Source of the DNA: Streptomyces sp. Tue 6430
GTDB taxonomy: Bacteria; Actinomycetota; Actinomycetes; Streptomycetales; Streptomycetaceae
NCBI GenBank assembly: GCA_021568835.1
Contig: JAKGSH010000010.1
Coordinates: forward strand, 1,240,001-1,304,000
Direction of reading: 5' to 3'
Length of the DNA: 64,000 nucleotides
The translations under genes were made by a program, and so were the position numbers. The notes under the pieces are model-generated. The model worked only from the letters and a program-made list of their open reading frames with translations, ran no database searches and was not told the DNA's origin. This document shows positions 18,733 through 28,051 of this stretch, piece after piece; position 1 is the stretch's first letter, and each line of letters begins with the position of its first letter.

Positions 18733-18769
18733 CGGCACGGGGTGCCTTCGCGCGAGACACCCCGTGCCG
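18733..18769 (+). terminator. Terminator after the GntR gene
   Basis: A 12-bp perfect stem (18733-18744 with 18758-18769) is followed by a short T-rich tail (CTTTCT). Confidence 0.75.
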
Positions 18770-18806
18770 ACTTTCTCGTGATCAAGAGATTTTCCCCCTC
18801 AACCCT

Positions 18807-18836
18807 TTGATCGATCATCGATCAGGGGGTTACAGT
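18807..18836 (+). promoter_or_regulatory. aceE promoter overlapped by a 17-nt palindrome (putative operator)
   Basis: TTGATC at 18807-18812 and TACAGT at 18831-18836 form a -35/-10 pair with an 18-bp spacer. TGATCGAT-C-ATCGATCA at 18808-18824 is a perfect palindrome covering the -35 and half the spacer, which is where a repressor would act. The adjacent GntR-type regulator is the obvious candidate binder. That link is inference. Confidence 0.65.
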
Positions 18837-18970
18837 CGCCGACGGGCCGCGTCGCGGTGTCGTACAACGACTCCGCGGCAGAGCCCCACCGCCCTGTCCT
18901 GCCAAAGACAAAGGGCACCCCCGAACCCTTGCCGATGAGGGAACCCCCTTCGACTGAGGAAGGCGGCGAC

Positions 18971-21671
18971 ATGACCGACCCCTACGCCATCCAGCCGAGC
19001 GCGCTCGACCAGCTCCCCGACCGGGACCCGGAGGAGACCGCCGAATGGCAGGCCTCCCTGGACGCGGTCGCCCAGGCGGCCGGGCCGCACCGTGCCGCGT
19101 ACCTGATGCGGCGCACGCTGGAGCGGGCCGAGGGCAACGGCATCGCGCTGCCCAAGCTGCTCGAGACGGACTACGTCAACACCATCCCCACCGCCGCCGA
19201 GCCCGCCACGCCGGGTGACGAGGCGATGGAGGCCCGGATCACCGCCTGGAACCGCTGGAACGCGGCGGCCATGGTGACCCGCGGCGCGAAGCACGGCGTC
19301 GGCGGCCACATCGCCACCTTCGCCTCCGCGGCCTGGCTGTACGAGACCGGCTTCAACCACTTCTTCCAGGGCAAGGAGGCCGACGGCTCGGGCGACCAGC
19401 TCTACATCCAGGGCCACGCCTCCCCGGCATCTACGCCCGCGCCTTCCTCGACGGCCGCCTGACCGAGGGCCACCTGGACAACTTCCGCCAGGAGGCGGGC
19501 GGCAACGGCCTGCCGTCGTACCCGCACCCGCGGCGGCTGCCCTGGCTGTGGGAGTTCCCGACGGTGTCGATGGGCCTCGGCCCGCTCTCCGCGATCTACC
19601 AGGCGCGGTTCAACCGCTACCTGACCAACCGCGGCATCAAGGACGTCTCCGCCTCCCACGTCTGGGCGTTCCTCGGCGACGGCGAGATGGACGAGCCCGA
19701 GTCGACGGCGGCCCTCGCGCTCGCCGCCCGCGAGGAGCTGGACAACCTCACCTTCGTCATCAACTGCAACCTGCAGCGCCTCGACGGCCCGGTCCGCGCG
19801 AACTTCAAGATCGTGCAGGAGCTGGAGGCCCAGTTCCGCGGCGCCGGCTGGAACGTCGTCAAGTCGCTGTGGGGCTCCGCCTGGGACGAGCTGTTCCGGC
19901 TCGACACCACGGGCGCGCTCGTGCGCCGCCTGCGTCAGGTGCCCGACGCCCAGGTGCAGACGTACCAGACGCGCGACGCCGCCTACATCCGCCGGGACTT
20001 CTTCGGCGCCGACCCGGCGCTCGTCGAGATGGCGAAGCTGCTGAGCGACGACAAGATCCTGGAGTGCTTCCACCTGTCCCGCGGCGGCCACGAGGCGCGC
20101 AAGGTGTACGCGGCCTACAGGGCGGCCGTCGAGCACAAGGGCGCCCCGACGGTCATCCTGGCCCAGACGGTCAAGGGCCACACCCTCGGTGAGGGCTTCG
20201 CGTCGAAGAACGCCAACCACCAGATGAAGAAGCTCTCGGTGGACGAGTTCAAGGCGATGCGCGACCTGCTGGAACTGCCGATCTCCGACAGCGCGTTCGT
20301 CGACGGGGTCGTGCCCTACGGCCACCCCGGCGCCGACTCCCCGAGGTCCGCTACCTCCAGGAGCGCCGCGCGGCCCTCGGCGGCCCGGCCCCGGCCCGCC
20401 GCACGCACGCGCTCGCCCCGCTGCCCGCCCCCGCCGAGAAGGCGTTCGCCGCGTTCGACAAGGGCTCAGGCTCCCAGAACGTCGCCACCACCATGGCCTT
20501 CGTACGGCTGGTCAAGGACCTGGTCCGCGACAAGGAGACGGGCCGGCGCTGGGTGCCGATCGTCCCCGACGAGGCGCGCACCTTCGGCATGGAGTCGCTG
20601 TTCCCCTCGCTCGGGATCTACTCCCCCAAGGGCCAGACGTACGAGCCGGTCGACCGCGACCAGCTGATGTACTACAAGGAGGCCGAGAACGGCCAGATCC
20701 TCAACGAGGGGATCACCGAGGCCGGTTCGATGGCCGACTTCATCGCCGCGTCCACCGCGTACGCCACGCACGGCGAGGCGATGATCCCGTTCTACATCTT
20801 CTACTCGATGTTCGGCTGGCAGCGCACGGCCGACCAGATGTGGCAGCTCGGCGACCAGCTCGGCCGCGGCTTCCTCGTCGGCGCCACGGCCGGCCGCACC
20901 ACGCTGACGGGCGAGGGCCTCCAGCACGCCGACGGCCACTCGCCGGTGATCGCGGCGACCAACCCGGCCGCGCTGACGTACGACCCGGCGTTCGCGTACG
21001 AGATCGGCGTCATCGTCAAGGACGGTCTGCGCCGGATGTACGGCGAGACGGCGCCGGGTGAGGACCCGAACGTCTTCTACTACCTGACCGTCTACAACGA
21101 GCCGATGCCGCAGCCCGCGAAGCCGGCCGCCCCCGGCATCGACGAGGGCATCGTCAAGGGCCTGTACCGCTTCAACACGGCGGAGTCGGCGGGTCTGTCC
21201 CCGGTGGCCGACGCGCCGCGCGTCCAGCTCCTGGGTTCCGGCACGGCGATCCACTGGACGCTGAAGGCGCAGAGGATGCTCGCCGAGGAGTGGGGCGTGG
21301 CCGCCGACGTGTGGTCCGCGACCTCCTGGACCGAGCTGCGGCGCGACGCGCTGGAGGCCGACGCGGCGCTGCTGCGCGGCGAGGAGCGGCTGCCGTACGT
21401 CCGCAGGGCGCTCCAGGGTGCCGAGGGGCCGGTCCTCGCGGTCTCCGACTACATGCGCCAGGTCCCGGACCAGATCGCGCAGTGGGTCGAGCAGGACTAC
21501 TCGTCGCTGGGCGCCGACGGCTTCGGCCTGTCCGACACCCGTGACGCCGCCCGCCGCCACTTCGGCGTCGACGCGGAGTCCATCGTGGTGGCGGCCCTCG
21601 CCCAGCTGGCCCGCCGCGGCGAGGTCCGGGCGACGGCGGTGAAGGAAGCACGGGAGCGGTACGGGCTGTAG
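18971..21671 (+). CDS. aceE: Pyruvate dehydrogenase E1 component, homodimeric type (two frameshifts)
   Basis: AceE decarboxylates pyruvate with thiamine diphosphate and acetylates the E2 lipoyl arm. The ATG at 18971 follows a GAGGAAGG ribosome site and begins [14 protein letters not shown]. The ThDP motif is visible as [10 protein letters not shown] through NCNLQRLDG, and the C-terminal domains run to ARERYGL. The frame breaks twice. One C is missing at 19422-19425 (TCCCC before GGCATC), restoring [12 protein letters not shown]. One C is missing at 20339-20342, restoring GADSPEVRYLQ. Corrected length is 900 residues, as expected for this family. Two identical-type breaks in a central gene point to sequencing error. 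Confidence 0.95.
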
Positions 21672-21684
21672 GCCCGGTGTGTGC

Positions 21685-21728
21685 GGCCGGAAGGGCGCGG
21701 TGGCCACGGCCACCGCGCCCTTCCGGCC
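21685..21728. terminator. Terminator after aceE
   Basis: Perfect 21-bp arms (21685-21705 and 21708-21728) lie 13 bases after the aceE stop. Confidence 0.85.
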
Positions 21729-21924
21729 GTCCGGCCGTACCCACGCGCCGCCCGACGGGACGAGCCGACCTGCCGGGGACCGGGCGGTGCGGGTCGTCCG
21801 GTGCTCGAGGACGGGTCCGTCCGGGCCGAAGCGGGGGTCCGGGGACGGCAGCCCCGGGGACGGGGACGGGAGGCGGCAGCAGGGGCGGGCCCCCTCTGTC
21901 GGTGCCACCCGGCATCATGCGGGT

Positions 21925-22899
21925 ATGCGTGCTGCCCGGCTCATCAAGATGGTGCTGCTCCTGCAGGGCCGGTCCGCCATGACCGCCGCCGAGCTGGCGC
22001 GCGAGCTGGAGGTGTCGGAGCGGACGGTCACCAGGGACGCCCAGGCCCTGTCGGAGGCGGGCGTCCCGGTGTACGCCGAGCGCGGGCGGGCCGGCGGCTA
22101 CCGCCTGGTCGACGGCTACCGCACCCGCCTCACCGGCCTGGCCCGCGGCGAGGCGGAGGCGCTGTTCCTGAGCGGTGTGCCGGGCGCGCTCAGGGAGATG
22201 GGTCTGGAGGACGCGGCCTCGGCGGCCCGCCTGAAGGTGTCTGCCGCCCTGATGCCGTCCCTCAGGGACGCCCCGAGGACGGCGGCACAGCGGTTCCACC
22301 TGGACGCGCCCGCCTGGTTCCAGGAGCCGCGGACGCCCCCGCTGCTGCCCGTGATCGCGGAGGCGGTCTGGGACGACCGCCGGCTCACCGCCCGGTACCT
22401 GCGGGGCGGGACGGAGGCCGTACGGGAGCTGGAACCGTACGGGCTCGTGCTCAAGGCGGGCCTGTGGTACCTGTGCGCGCGGGTGGCCGACGCGGAAGCC
22501 TTCCGGACGTATCGCGTCGACCGGTTCACGGACGCGCGGGCCGGCGCGGAGCGGTTCGGCAGGGACGAGGACTTCGATCTGCCCGGCTTCTGGGCCCGGC
22601 AGGCGGAGCGGTTCGCGCGGTCGATCCTGCGGGCCGAGGTCGTCGTACGGCTCACGCCGGCGGGACTGCGCCGGCTGCCGTACGCCGTCGACCCGGTGGC
22701 CGCGCGGGACGCCCTGGCGACGGCCGGGGAGCCCGACGCGCGGGGGTGGGTGACGGTCACCCTGGGCGTGGAGTCCGAGGAGGTGGCGCACGGCCAGCTC
22801 ACCGCGCTGGGGCCGGAGGCGGAGGTGGTCTCCCCGGAGCCGCTGCGCCGCCGTTTCGCCGCGGACGCGGCCCGGCTGGCGGCGCTGTACCGCCCCTGA
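21925..22899 (+). CDS. HTH/WYL-domain transcriptional regulator (YafY-like)
   Basis: The 324-residue protein begins MRAARLIKMVLLLQ, with an HTH_11-type DNA-binding segment (TAAELARELEVSERTVTRDAQAL). A WYL ligand-sensing domain follows: the WYL motif is seen as LWYLCARV and the Arg-rich FRTYRVDRF. CATCAT at 21913-21918 lies six bases before the ATG, so a leaderless transcript is possible. WYL regulators often sense nucleic acids or nucleotides. No regulated partner is obvious here. Confidence 0.9.
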   Translation: MRAARLIKMVLLLQGRSAMTAAELARELEVSERTVTRDAQALSEAGVPVYAERGRAGGYRLVDGYRTRLTGLARGEAEALFLSGVPGALREMGLEDAASAARLKVSAALMPSLRDAPRTAAQRFHLDAPAWFQEPRTPPLLPVIAEAVWDDRRLTARYLRGGTEAVRELEPYGLVLKAGLWYLCARVADAEAFRTYRVDRFTDARAGAERFGRDEDFDLPGFWARQAERFARSILRAEVVVRLTPAGLRRLPYAVDPVAARDALATAGEPDARGWVTVTLGVESEEVAHGQLTALGPEAEVVSPEPLRRRFAADAARLAALYRP

Positions 22900-22956
22900 C
22901 GACCGCCCGCACTCCGGGTGCGGCCCGCCCGTCCAGGCAGGATGCTGGGACGCGTG

Positions 22957-23475
22957 ATGGACGAGACGGAGTTCTGGGAACTGGTCGACGCCACCCGCGA
23001 GGCCGCCGGGGGCGACCCGGAGGAGCAGGCCGATCTGCTGGTGGAGCGGCTGCTGCGGCTGGACCCCGACATGGTGCTCGACTTCGCCCGTCACTTCGAG
23101 GCCCGCTACAACCGGGCGTACACCTGGGATCTGTGGGGCGCCGCCTGGGTGCTGCTGGACGGGGCGAGCGACGACGCCTTCGACTTCTTCCGGTGCTGGC
23201 TGATCGGTCAGGGCCGGGAGGTGTACGAGGGGGCCGTGCACGGTCCGGACTCGCTCGCGGAGCTGCTGGGCGAGTTCGACGAGGAGGTCGACGGCGACGG
23301 CGAGGATCTGGGCTACGCGGCCGACGAGGCCTACGAGCAGCTCACCGGGACCGTCGCCCCGGAGCTGGGCATCGCTCCCGCCCCGGTGGAACCCGAGGGC
23401 ACGCCGGTCGACTTCGAGAGCGAGCGGGCGCTCGCGGAGCGGTTCCCGCGGCTGTGGGAGCGCTTCCGGGGCTGA
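22957..23475 (+). CDS. DUF4240 protein
   Basis: The 172-residue acidic protein starts MDETEFWELVDATRE (GTG at 22954 is also possible). It carries the DUF4240 hallmarks DLWGAAWVL and FFRCWLIGQGREVYEGAV. There is no membrane segment or signal. DUF4240 proteins are common, often multicopy, in Streptomyces and have no assigned function. It follows the WYL regulator by about 55 bases and could be co-transcribed with it. Confidence 0.88.
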   Translation: MDETEFWELVDATREAAGGDPEEQADLLVERLLRLDPDMVLDFARHFEARYNRAYTWDLWGAAWVLLDGASDDAFDFFRCWLIGQGREVYEGAVHGPDSLAELLGEFDEEVDGDGEDLGYAADEAYEQLTGTVAPELGIAPAPVEPEGTPVDFESERALAERFPRLWERFRG

Positions 23476-23522
23476 CCGTGCCGCCGGGGCCGCCGGACCG
23501 TGGGAAGAGGCCGGGGCCGGGG

Positions 23523-23846
23523 TCAGGCCGTCGTGCGGCGGCGGCCGGCGTCCGACGGGAGGTACGCCTGCTGCTCGGCCCGCACGGCGTGGTGCAGCGG
23601 CGCCCCGTTGGCCTGCTCCAGGGCGGACGCGGTGGCCGCCGCGGGACCGAGGACGACCGCGGCGACGGCGCAGACGACCGTCCAGGGGCTGCGGAGGGCC
23701 CGTCGTGCGACGGCCGCCGTTCCCTCCTCGCCGGCGTGCGCGGTGCCGGTGCCGCGCTTCAGGACGCCGTTCACGCCGTTCGCGTTGTTCACGCGGTTCA
23801 CATCGTTCGTGTCGTTCGTGTCGTTCGTGTCGTTCGTGTCGTTCAT
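23523..23846 (-). CDS. Small single-pass membrane protein with N-terminal NDT repeats
   Basis: The 107-residue product starts with four exact Asn-Asp-Thr repeats followed by NDVNRVNNANGVNG. It then has one hydrophobic helix (WTVVCAVAAVVLGPAAATA) and a basic tail ending RRRTTA. The N-terminus is encoded by a 9-bp tandem repeat, so its length may vary among strains. I know of no family and the ribosome site is weak. It could be a real small membrane protein or a chance frame. Confidence 0.5.
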   Translation of the reverse strand: MNDTNDTNDTNDTNDVNRVNNANGVNGVLKRGTGTAHAGEEGTAAVARRALRSPWTVVCAVAAVVLGPAAATASALEQANGAPLHHAVRAEQQAYLPSDAGRRRTTA

Positions 23847-23847
23847 G
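23803..23847. repeat. 9-bp tandem repeat, five copies
   Basis: TCGTTCGTG is repeated four times exactly, plus a fifth copy with one change (TCGTTCATG) that contains the start codon of the small membrane protein. Being a multiple of three, copy changes keep the frame. Confidence 0.9.
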
Positions 23848-23917
23848 GTCCCCACCTCGGTCGGCTCGTGTGGTGCACGACCGTAGGAGGCGGGGATGGG
23901 AGAACCCTGAAAGGCGC

Positions 23918-24792
23918 CTAAGGCGTTCCTGTGGACGTCCGGCCCTGGAGGCGGGCGGCCGCCAGCCGGATCTCCGGCAGCCGGGCGCTGAGGGCCGCGC
24001 CGGGGCAGCTGGTCATGTAGCCGTCCTTGTGACCGGCGAGGACGGGCAGGGTGGCCGTGGTGCCCGCGGCGTACCGGCTGCCGCTGTTGCTGGAGGTCAG
24101 CCGGACGCTCCCGCGCGGGTCGACGTCCGCCAGGCCGAGCTTCCAGGCGGCGAGGGCCGCTATCGAGTCCACCATCGCCTGCGGCACGGGGACGCCCGCG
24201 GTGAACGTGCCGAGGGCGGCGATGCCGGCCGTGCGGTGGTTGAAGCCCTGGGTGTGCGCGCCGGTGACGGGCCGGTCGGTGCCGCCCGCCCGGCCCTCGT
24301 AGACGGTGCCGCAGCGGTCGACGAGGAAGTTGTAGCCGATGTCGTCCCAGTCGCGGCCGCCGGTCTGGCCCGTGTAGAGGTGGCGGATGATGCGGGGCGC
24401 GTCGGCGCAGTCGTAGCCGTTGGGCGAGTCGGTGTGGTGGACGAAGACGGCGACGACCTCGTCGTCGTAGCGCGGCGGCGGCTGGGCGCGTCCGGCGTCG
24501 GCCACCCAGGCCGAGCGCGGCACGATGCGCGGCCGCGCGGCGGAGTGCACGGGGAGCTGCGCCGCGCGCCGCACAGGGCGGGCGGCCAGGGACGCCGTGG
24601 CGGCGTGCTCGACGCCGCCCGCGCACAGGCCCAGGGCGGCCACGGCGGCCAGTCCGGGCAGGCAGGCCAGGGCCACGAGGAGCGGACGCGGCAGCCGCGC
24701 CGGGCTCCGCCCCCGGATCCGTGCGCGAACCGGTGCGCGGACCCGTGCGCGGGCTTCCGTCCGGGGCGGAGGACCTGTCGGATGGCACGCAT
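23918..24792 (-). CDS. Secreted PGRP / N-acetylmuramoyl-L-alanine amidase (start uncertain, possible frameshift)
   Basis: The C-terminal 170 residues are an amidase_2/PGRP domain. They have VFVHHTDSPNGYDC (metal His), DDIGYNFLVDRCGTVYEGR (Tyr and strand motif), AHTQGFNHRT and AGHKDGYMTSCPG (the His and Cys ligand pair). It should cleave the MurNAc-peptide amide bond outside the cell. A hydrophobic export segment (LLVALACLPGLAAVAALGL) precedes it. The in-frame start could be GTG at 24676. An ATG at 24792 (MRAIRQVLRP) in another frame joins well if one C is missing near 24763-24766. I show the longer version. Confidence 0.8.
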
Positions 24793-24962
24793 GACCCCAC
24801 TGTGGGGCGGTTCCGTTCCGCCCGCGATGTGTGCTGTGCCACCCGGTGGAACCATCCTCCCGGTCCGCGACGTTTTCCGGGGTACAAGCGTGCGTGGCCG
24901 GTCGAGGACGGGCCCCGCGCACGCGAGGCTGATCACCGGGCCCGCCCCCGCGTACCGAGGGG

Positions 24963-25453
24963 TCAGAGGACGGAGCGGCCCATGGACACGTCGTCCACGT
25001 ACGCCCCGTCGAGGAGGAACTCCTCCGGCAGGACGCCCTCGACCACGAACCCCTCGGACTCGTAGAGCCTGCGGGCCGCGGTGTTGTGGCCGAGCACGCG
25101 CAGGGTGAGGCGGCGGGCGCCGCGCCGGCGGGTCTCCTCGACGGCCGCCCGGACCAGCGCGCGTCCGACGCCGTGGCCGCGTGCCTCGTCGGAGACGGCG
25201 AGGCCCTGGATCTGGCGCACGTGCGCGTTGCAGGCGAGTTCGGTGGGGCGCACGACGCGGACGTAGCCGACGACCCGGCCGGACACCTCCGCGACCAGGT
25301 GGTCCTCGGGAGGTGGCGCGCGTCGAAGAAGGGGCCGTACGGCGGCTGCGGCCGCGGCGTGACGGCGTGCAGGGGCGACCAGGTCAGGGCGTCGATCAGG
25401 GCGAGCATCGCGTCGTCGTCGGGCCGTGCGGGGCGTATGAGGGGGCCGGTCAT
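24963..25453 (-). CDS. GNAT-family N-acetyltransferase (one frameshift)
   Basis: The 163-residue corrected protein begins MTGPLIRPARPDDDAML. Its acetyl-CoA binding loop is EARGHGVGRALV, followed by GHNTAARRLYESEGF, the classic GNAT C-terminal motif. The frame is broken after FDARHLP at about 25305-25307, where one C is missing. Restoring it gives the continuous sequence PEDHLVAEVSGRVVGYV. The substrate cannot be told. It is convergent with the amidase side and divergent from the epimerase. Confidence 0.88.
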
Positions 25454-25524
25454 GGGCGGCATCCTACGACTCGGGCGGCTTGTCCCCGCGGGGCGCTCCG
25501 GGATCACGGGGGCAGGATGGGCAC

Positions 25525-26415
25525 ATGGAACGAACGCGAATCGCGGTGGCCGGCGCGTCCGGTCTCATCGGCAGCGCCCTGGTGCGGTCCCTGACCGCCG
25601 ACGGGCACGAGGTGGTCCGCCTGGTGCGCCACGCGCCCGGGGGGCGGACGAGGTGCGCTGGGACCCCGAGCGGGGGCGGGTGGACGCGGCGGGGCTCGCG
25701 GGGTGCACCGCCGTGGTCAACCTGGCGGGGGCGGGGGTCGGCGACCATCGCTGGACGGACGAGTACAAGCGCCGGATCCACGACAGCCGGGTGCACGGGA
25801 CGACCGCCCTCGCCGAGGCCGTCGCCTCGCTCGACGAGCGGCCGCGGGTGTTCGTGAACGGCAGCGCGATGGGCTACTACGGCGAGACGGGCGACCGGGC
25901 CGTCGACGAGAGCGCGCCGGCCGGCCGGGGCTTCCTGCCGGAGCTGTGCGTGAAGTGGGAGGCGGCGGCGGAACCGGCGCGGGCGGCCGGGGTGCGGACG
26001 GTGTTCCCCCGGACCGGGCTGGTGGTCTCGCGCGACGGTGGCGCCTGGGGCGGCTGTTCCCGCTGTTCCGGGCGGGCCTCGGGGGCGGATGGGCGACGGT
26101 CGGCAGTACTGGTCGTACATCGCGCTGCACGACGAGGTGGCGGCGCTCCGGCACCTGCTGGAGCGTGACGACCTGTCGGGGCCGTTCAACCTGACCGCGC
26201 CGGAGCCGCTGACGAACCGTGAGGTCACCGCGGCCATGGGGCGGGTGCTGCACCGGCCGACGCTGTTCCCGGTGCCGGCGCCGGTGCTGCGGGGGGTCCT
26301 GGGCGAGATGGCCGGGGACGTGCTGGGCAGCGCGCGAGTGGTGCCCAAGCGGCTGCTGGAGTCAGGGTTCACCTTCGCGTTCCCCGGGATCGAGGACGCC
26401 CTCAGGGCCGCCTGA
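25525..26415 (+). CDS. TIGR01777-type NAD-dependent epimerase (three frameshifts)
   Basis: The N-terminus MERTRIAVAGASGLIGSAL holds the Rossmann GxxGxxG motif. Later motifs are VVNLAGAGVGDHRW, VNGSAMGYYGETGD, FPRTGLVVSRDGGAW and the DUF1731-like C-terminus (VPAPVLRGVLGEMAG). Three breaks are seen: one G missing at 25639-25644 (PGGADEVRWD), one G missing at 26047-26050 (WGRLFPLF) and one base missing near 26089-26093 (GGRMGDGRQYW). Together these restore 297 residues, the normal length. The family is related to SulA-like/YfcH SDR proteins whose substrate is not defined. Confidence 0.88.
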
Positions 26416-26577
26416 CGCCCCGTCGGGACCGTATGCGACCGCCGTGCGACCGTGCCCTGTCCGTGCGCGACTGTTCCCGACCGGTCACGGGCCTACTCTC
26501 GATCCGAACTCGGGTATCCAGTAAGCCGGTCGGGGGCATGACGTCTCCATCGGCCGCGCAACCTCGAGGAGGGGCAC

Positions 26578-27962
26578 GTGCTTGAGCCCGCGTACCGGAC
26601 GGACGTCGTCATCGTGGGGGCCGGGTCGCCGGACTTTCCGCGGCGCATCGGCTGACCAGCGCAGGAGTGACGACCACGGTCCTGGAGGCCGCCCCTTGTG
26701 TGGGCGGCCGCATGGCGACCGAGAAGGTCGACGGCTTCCGGCTCGACCGCATCGGACAGCTGCTGTCCACGGCGTATCCCGAACTGGCCCTGACCCCCGG
26801 GCTGGACGCGCTCACCCTGCGTCCCTTCGCCCCGGGGGTCCTGCTGCACAGCGACGGACGCCACCACCGCGCGGGCGCGCAAGCGGGCGCGGGGGGCGCA
26901 AGGGGCGCACTCCACGCCGTACGCGCCCTCGCCGCCGCTCCCCGGAGCGGTGCGCTGCCACGGCAGCGCACCGGATCGGCCGCCGCGGCGCCACGGATGC
27001 GGACCGGGGCGCCGCTGGGCTCGGCCGTGGACCAGGCCCGGCTCGGCGCCGCGCTCACCCGGCTTGCGGCCACGCCCGCCGAACGGCTGCTGCGCCGGCC
27101 CGAGGCACCGGCCGCCGAGGCGCTCGCGGCGCGCGGTCTGCCCGCCCGCACGATCGACGGCTTCCTGCGGCCGCTGCTCGCCGCGCTGCTGTGCGACCCG
27201 GACCTGACCTCCTCCAGCCGGTGCGCGGACCTGGCGCTGCGCGCCTTCGCGGCCGGACGGCTGTGCGTGCCGGAGGGCGGGGCCGACGTCCTGCCCGAAC
27301 TGCTCGCGCGGACGCTGCCGCCGGGGACCGTGCACACGGGGGTGCGTGCCACCGCCGTCTCCACGACCTCGGTGACCACCGCCGAGCACGGCGAGTTCCG
27401 GTGCCGCGCGGTGCTGGTGGCGACCGACGCGCGCACCGCGGCGGAGCTGCTGCCCGGCCTGCGGGTGCCCGGCTTCCATCCCGTCACGGTCCTGCACCAC
27501 ACGACGGACGAGCCGCTCCCGACCGGGGCCTCGCTGCTGCTGGACGCCGACCGGGGCGGACCGGTCGCCCACACGGCGGTGCTCAGCGCGGTGGACCCGA
27601 GCCGGGCCCCGGCCGGCCGCACGCTGATCTCCTCCACGGTGCTCGGGCCGCCGCCGGACGGCGTCGACACGGCCGTCCGCCGGCACCTCGCGCGGCTGTA
27701 CGGCACCCCGACCGGGCGCTGGGAGACGCTGGCCGTGCACCACACCGCCGAGGCCGTGCCGGCCATGCGGGCGCCGCACGACCTGCGCCGCCCGGTGCGG
27801 CTGCTGGCCGGGCTGTACGTCTGCGGCGACCACCGGGACACCAGCACCGCCCAGGGCGCGCTGCACTCGGCGCACCGGGCGTCCGCGGCGATCGTCTCCG
27901 ACCTGGGAGCGGGGTCGCTCCACGCGGCCGAGCCGGTCAGGACGGCGCAGCGGGCGGCGTGA
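26578..27962 (+). CDS. FAD-dependent oxidoreductase, amine-oxidase/phytoene-desaturase type (one frameshift)
   Basis: GTG at 26578 with GAGGAGG just upstream begins VLEPAYRTDVVIVGAG, the dinucleotide-binding fold. One G is missing at 26623-26625. Restoring it links to VAGLSAAHRL and VLEAAPCVGGRM, completing the FAD motif. The rest reads through to YVCGDHRDTSTAQGALHSAHRAS, the C-terminal FAD contact of this superfamily. The 461-residue corrected protein is a usual length. The substrate is unknown. There is no carotenoid gene nearby, so carotenoid desaturation is not supported. Confidence 0.87.
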
Positions 27963-27969
27963 GCGTGCC

Positions 27970-28014
27970 GGTGGGCCTGGGACGGAGGACAGGACCCTCC
28001 GCCCCCGGCCCACC
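27970..28014. terminator. Composite hairpin between convergent genes
   Basis: GGTGGGCC at 27970-27977 pairs with GGCCCACC at 28007-28014, with an inner GGAGG/CCTCC pairing. It lies between the oxidoreductase and the regulator. Confidence 0.6.
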
Positions 28015-28051
28015 CGGTCCCCGGCGGGGCGGGGCGCGCCGTCCGGTGTCC

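Noticed and set aside
26578..27962. Carotenoid (phytoene) desaturase function for the FAD oxidoreductase
   Set aside because: No phytoene synthase or other crt gene is near, and the family is broad.
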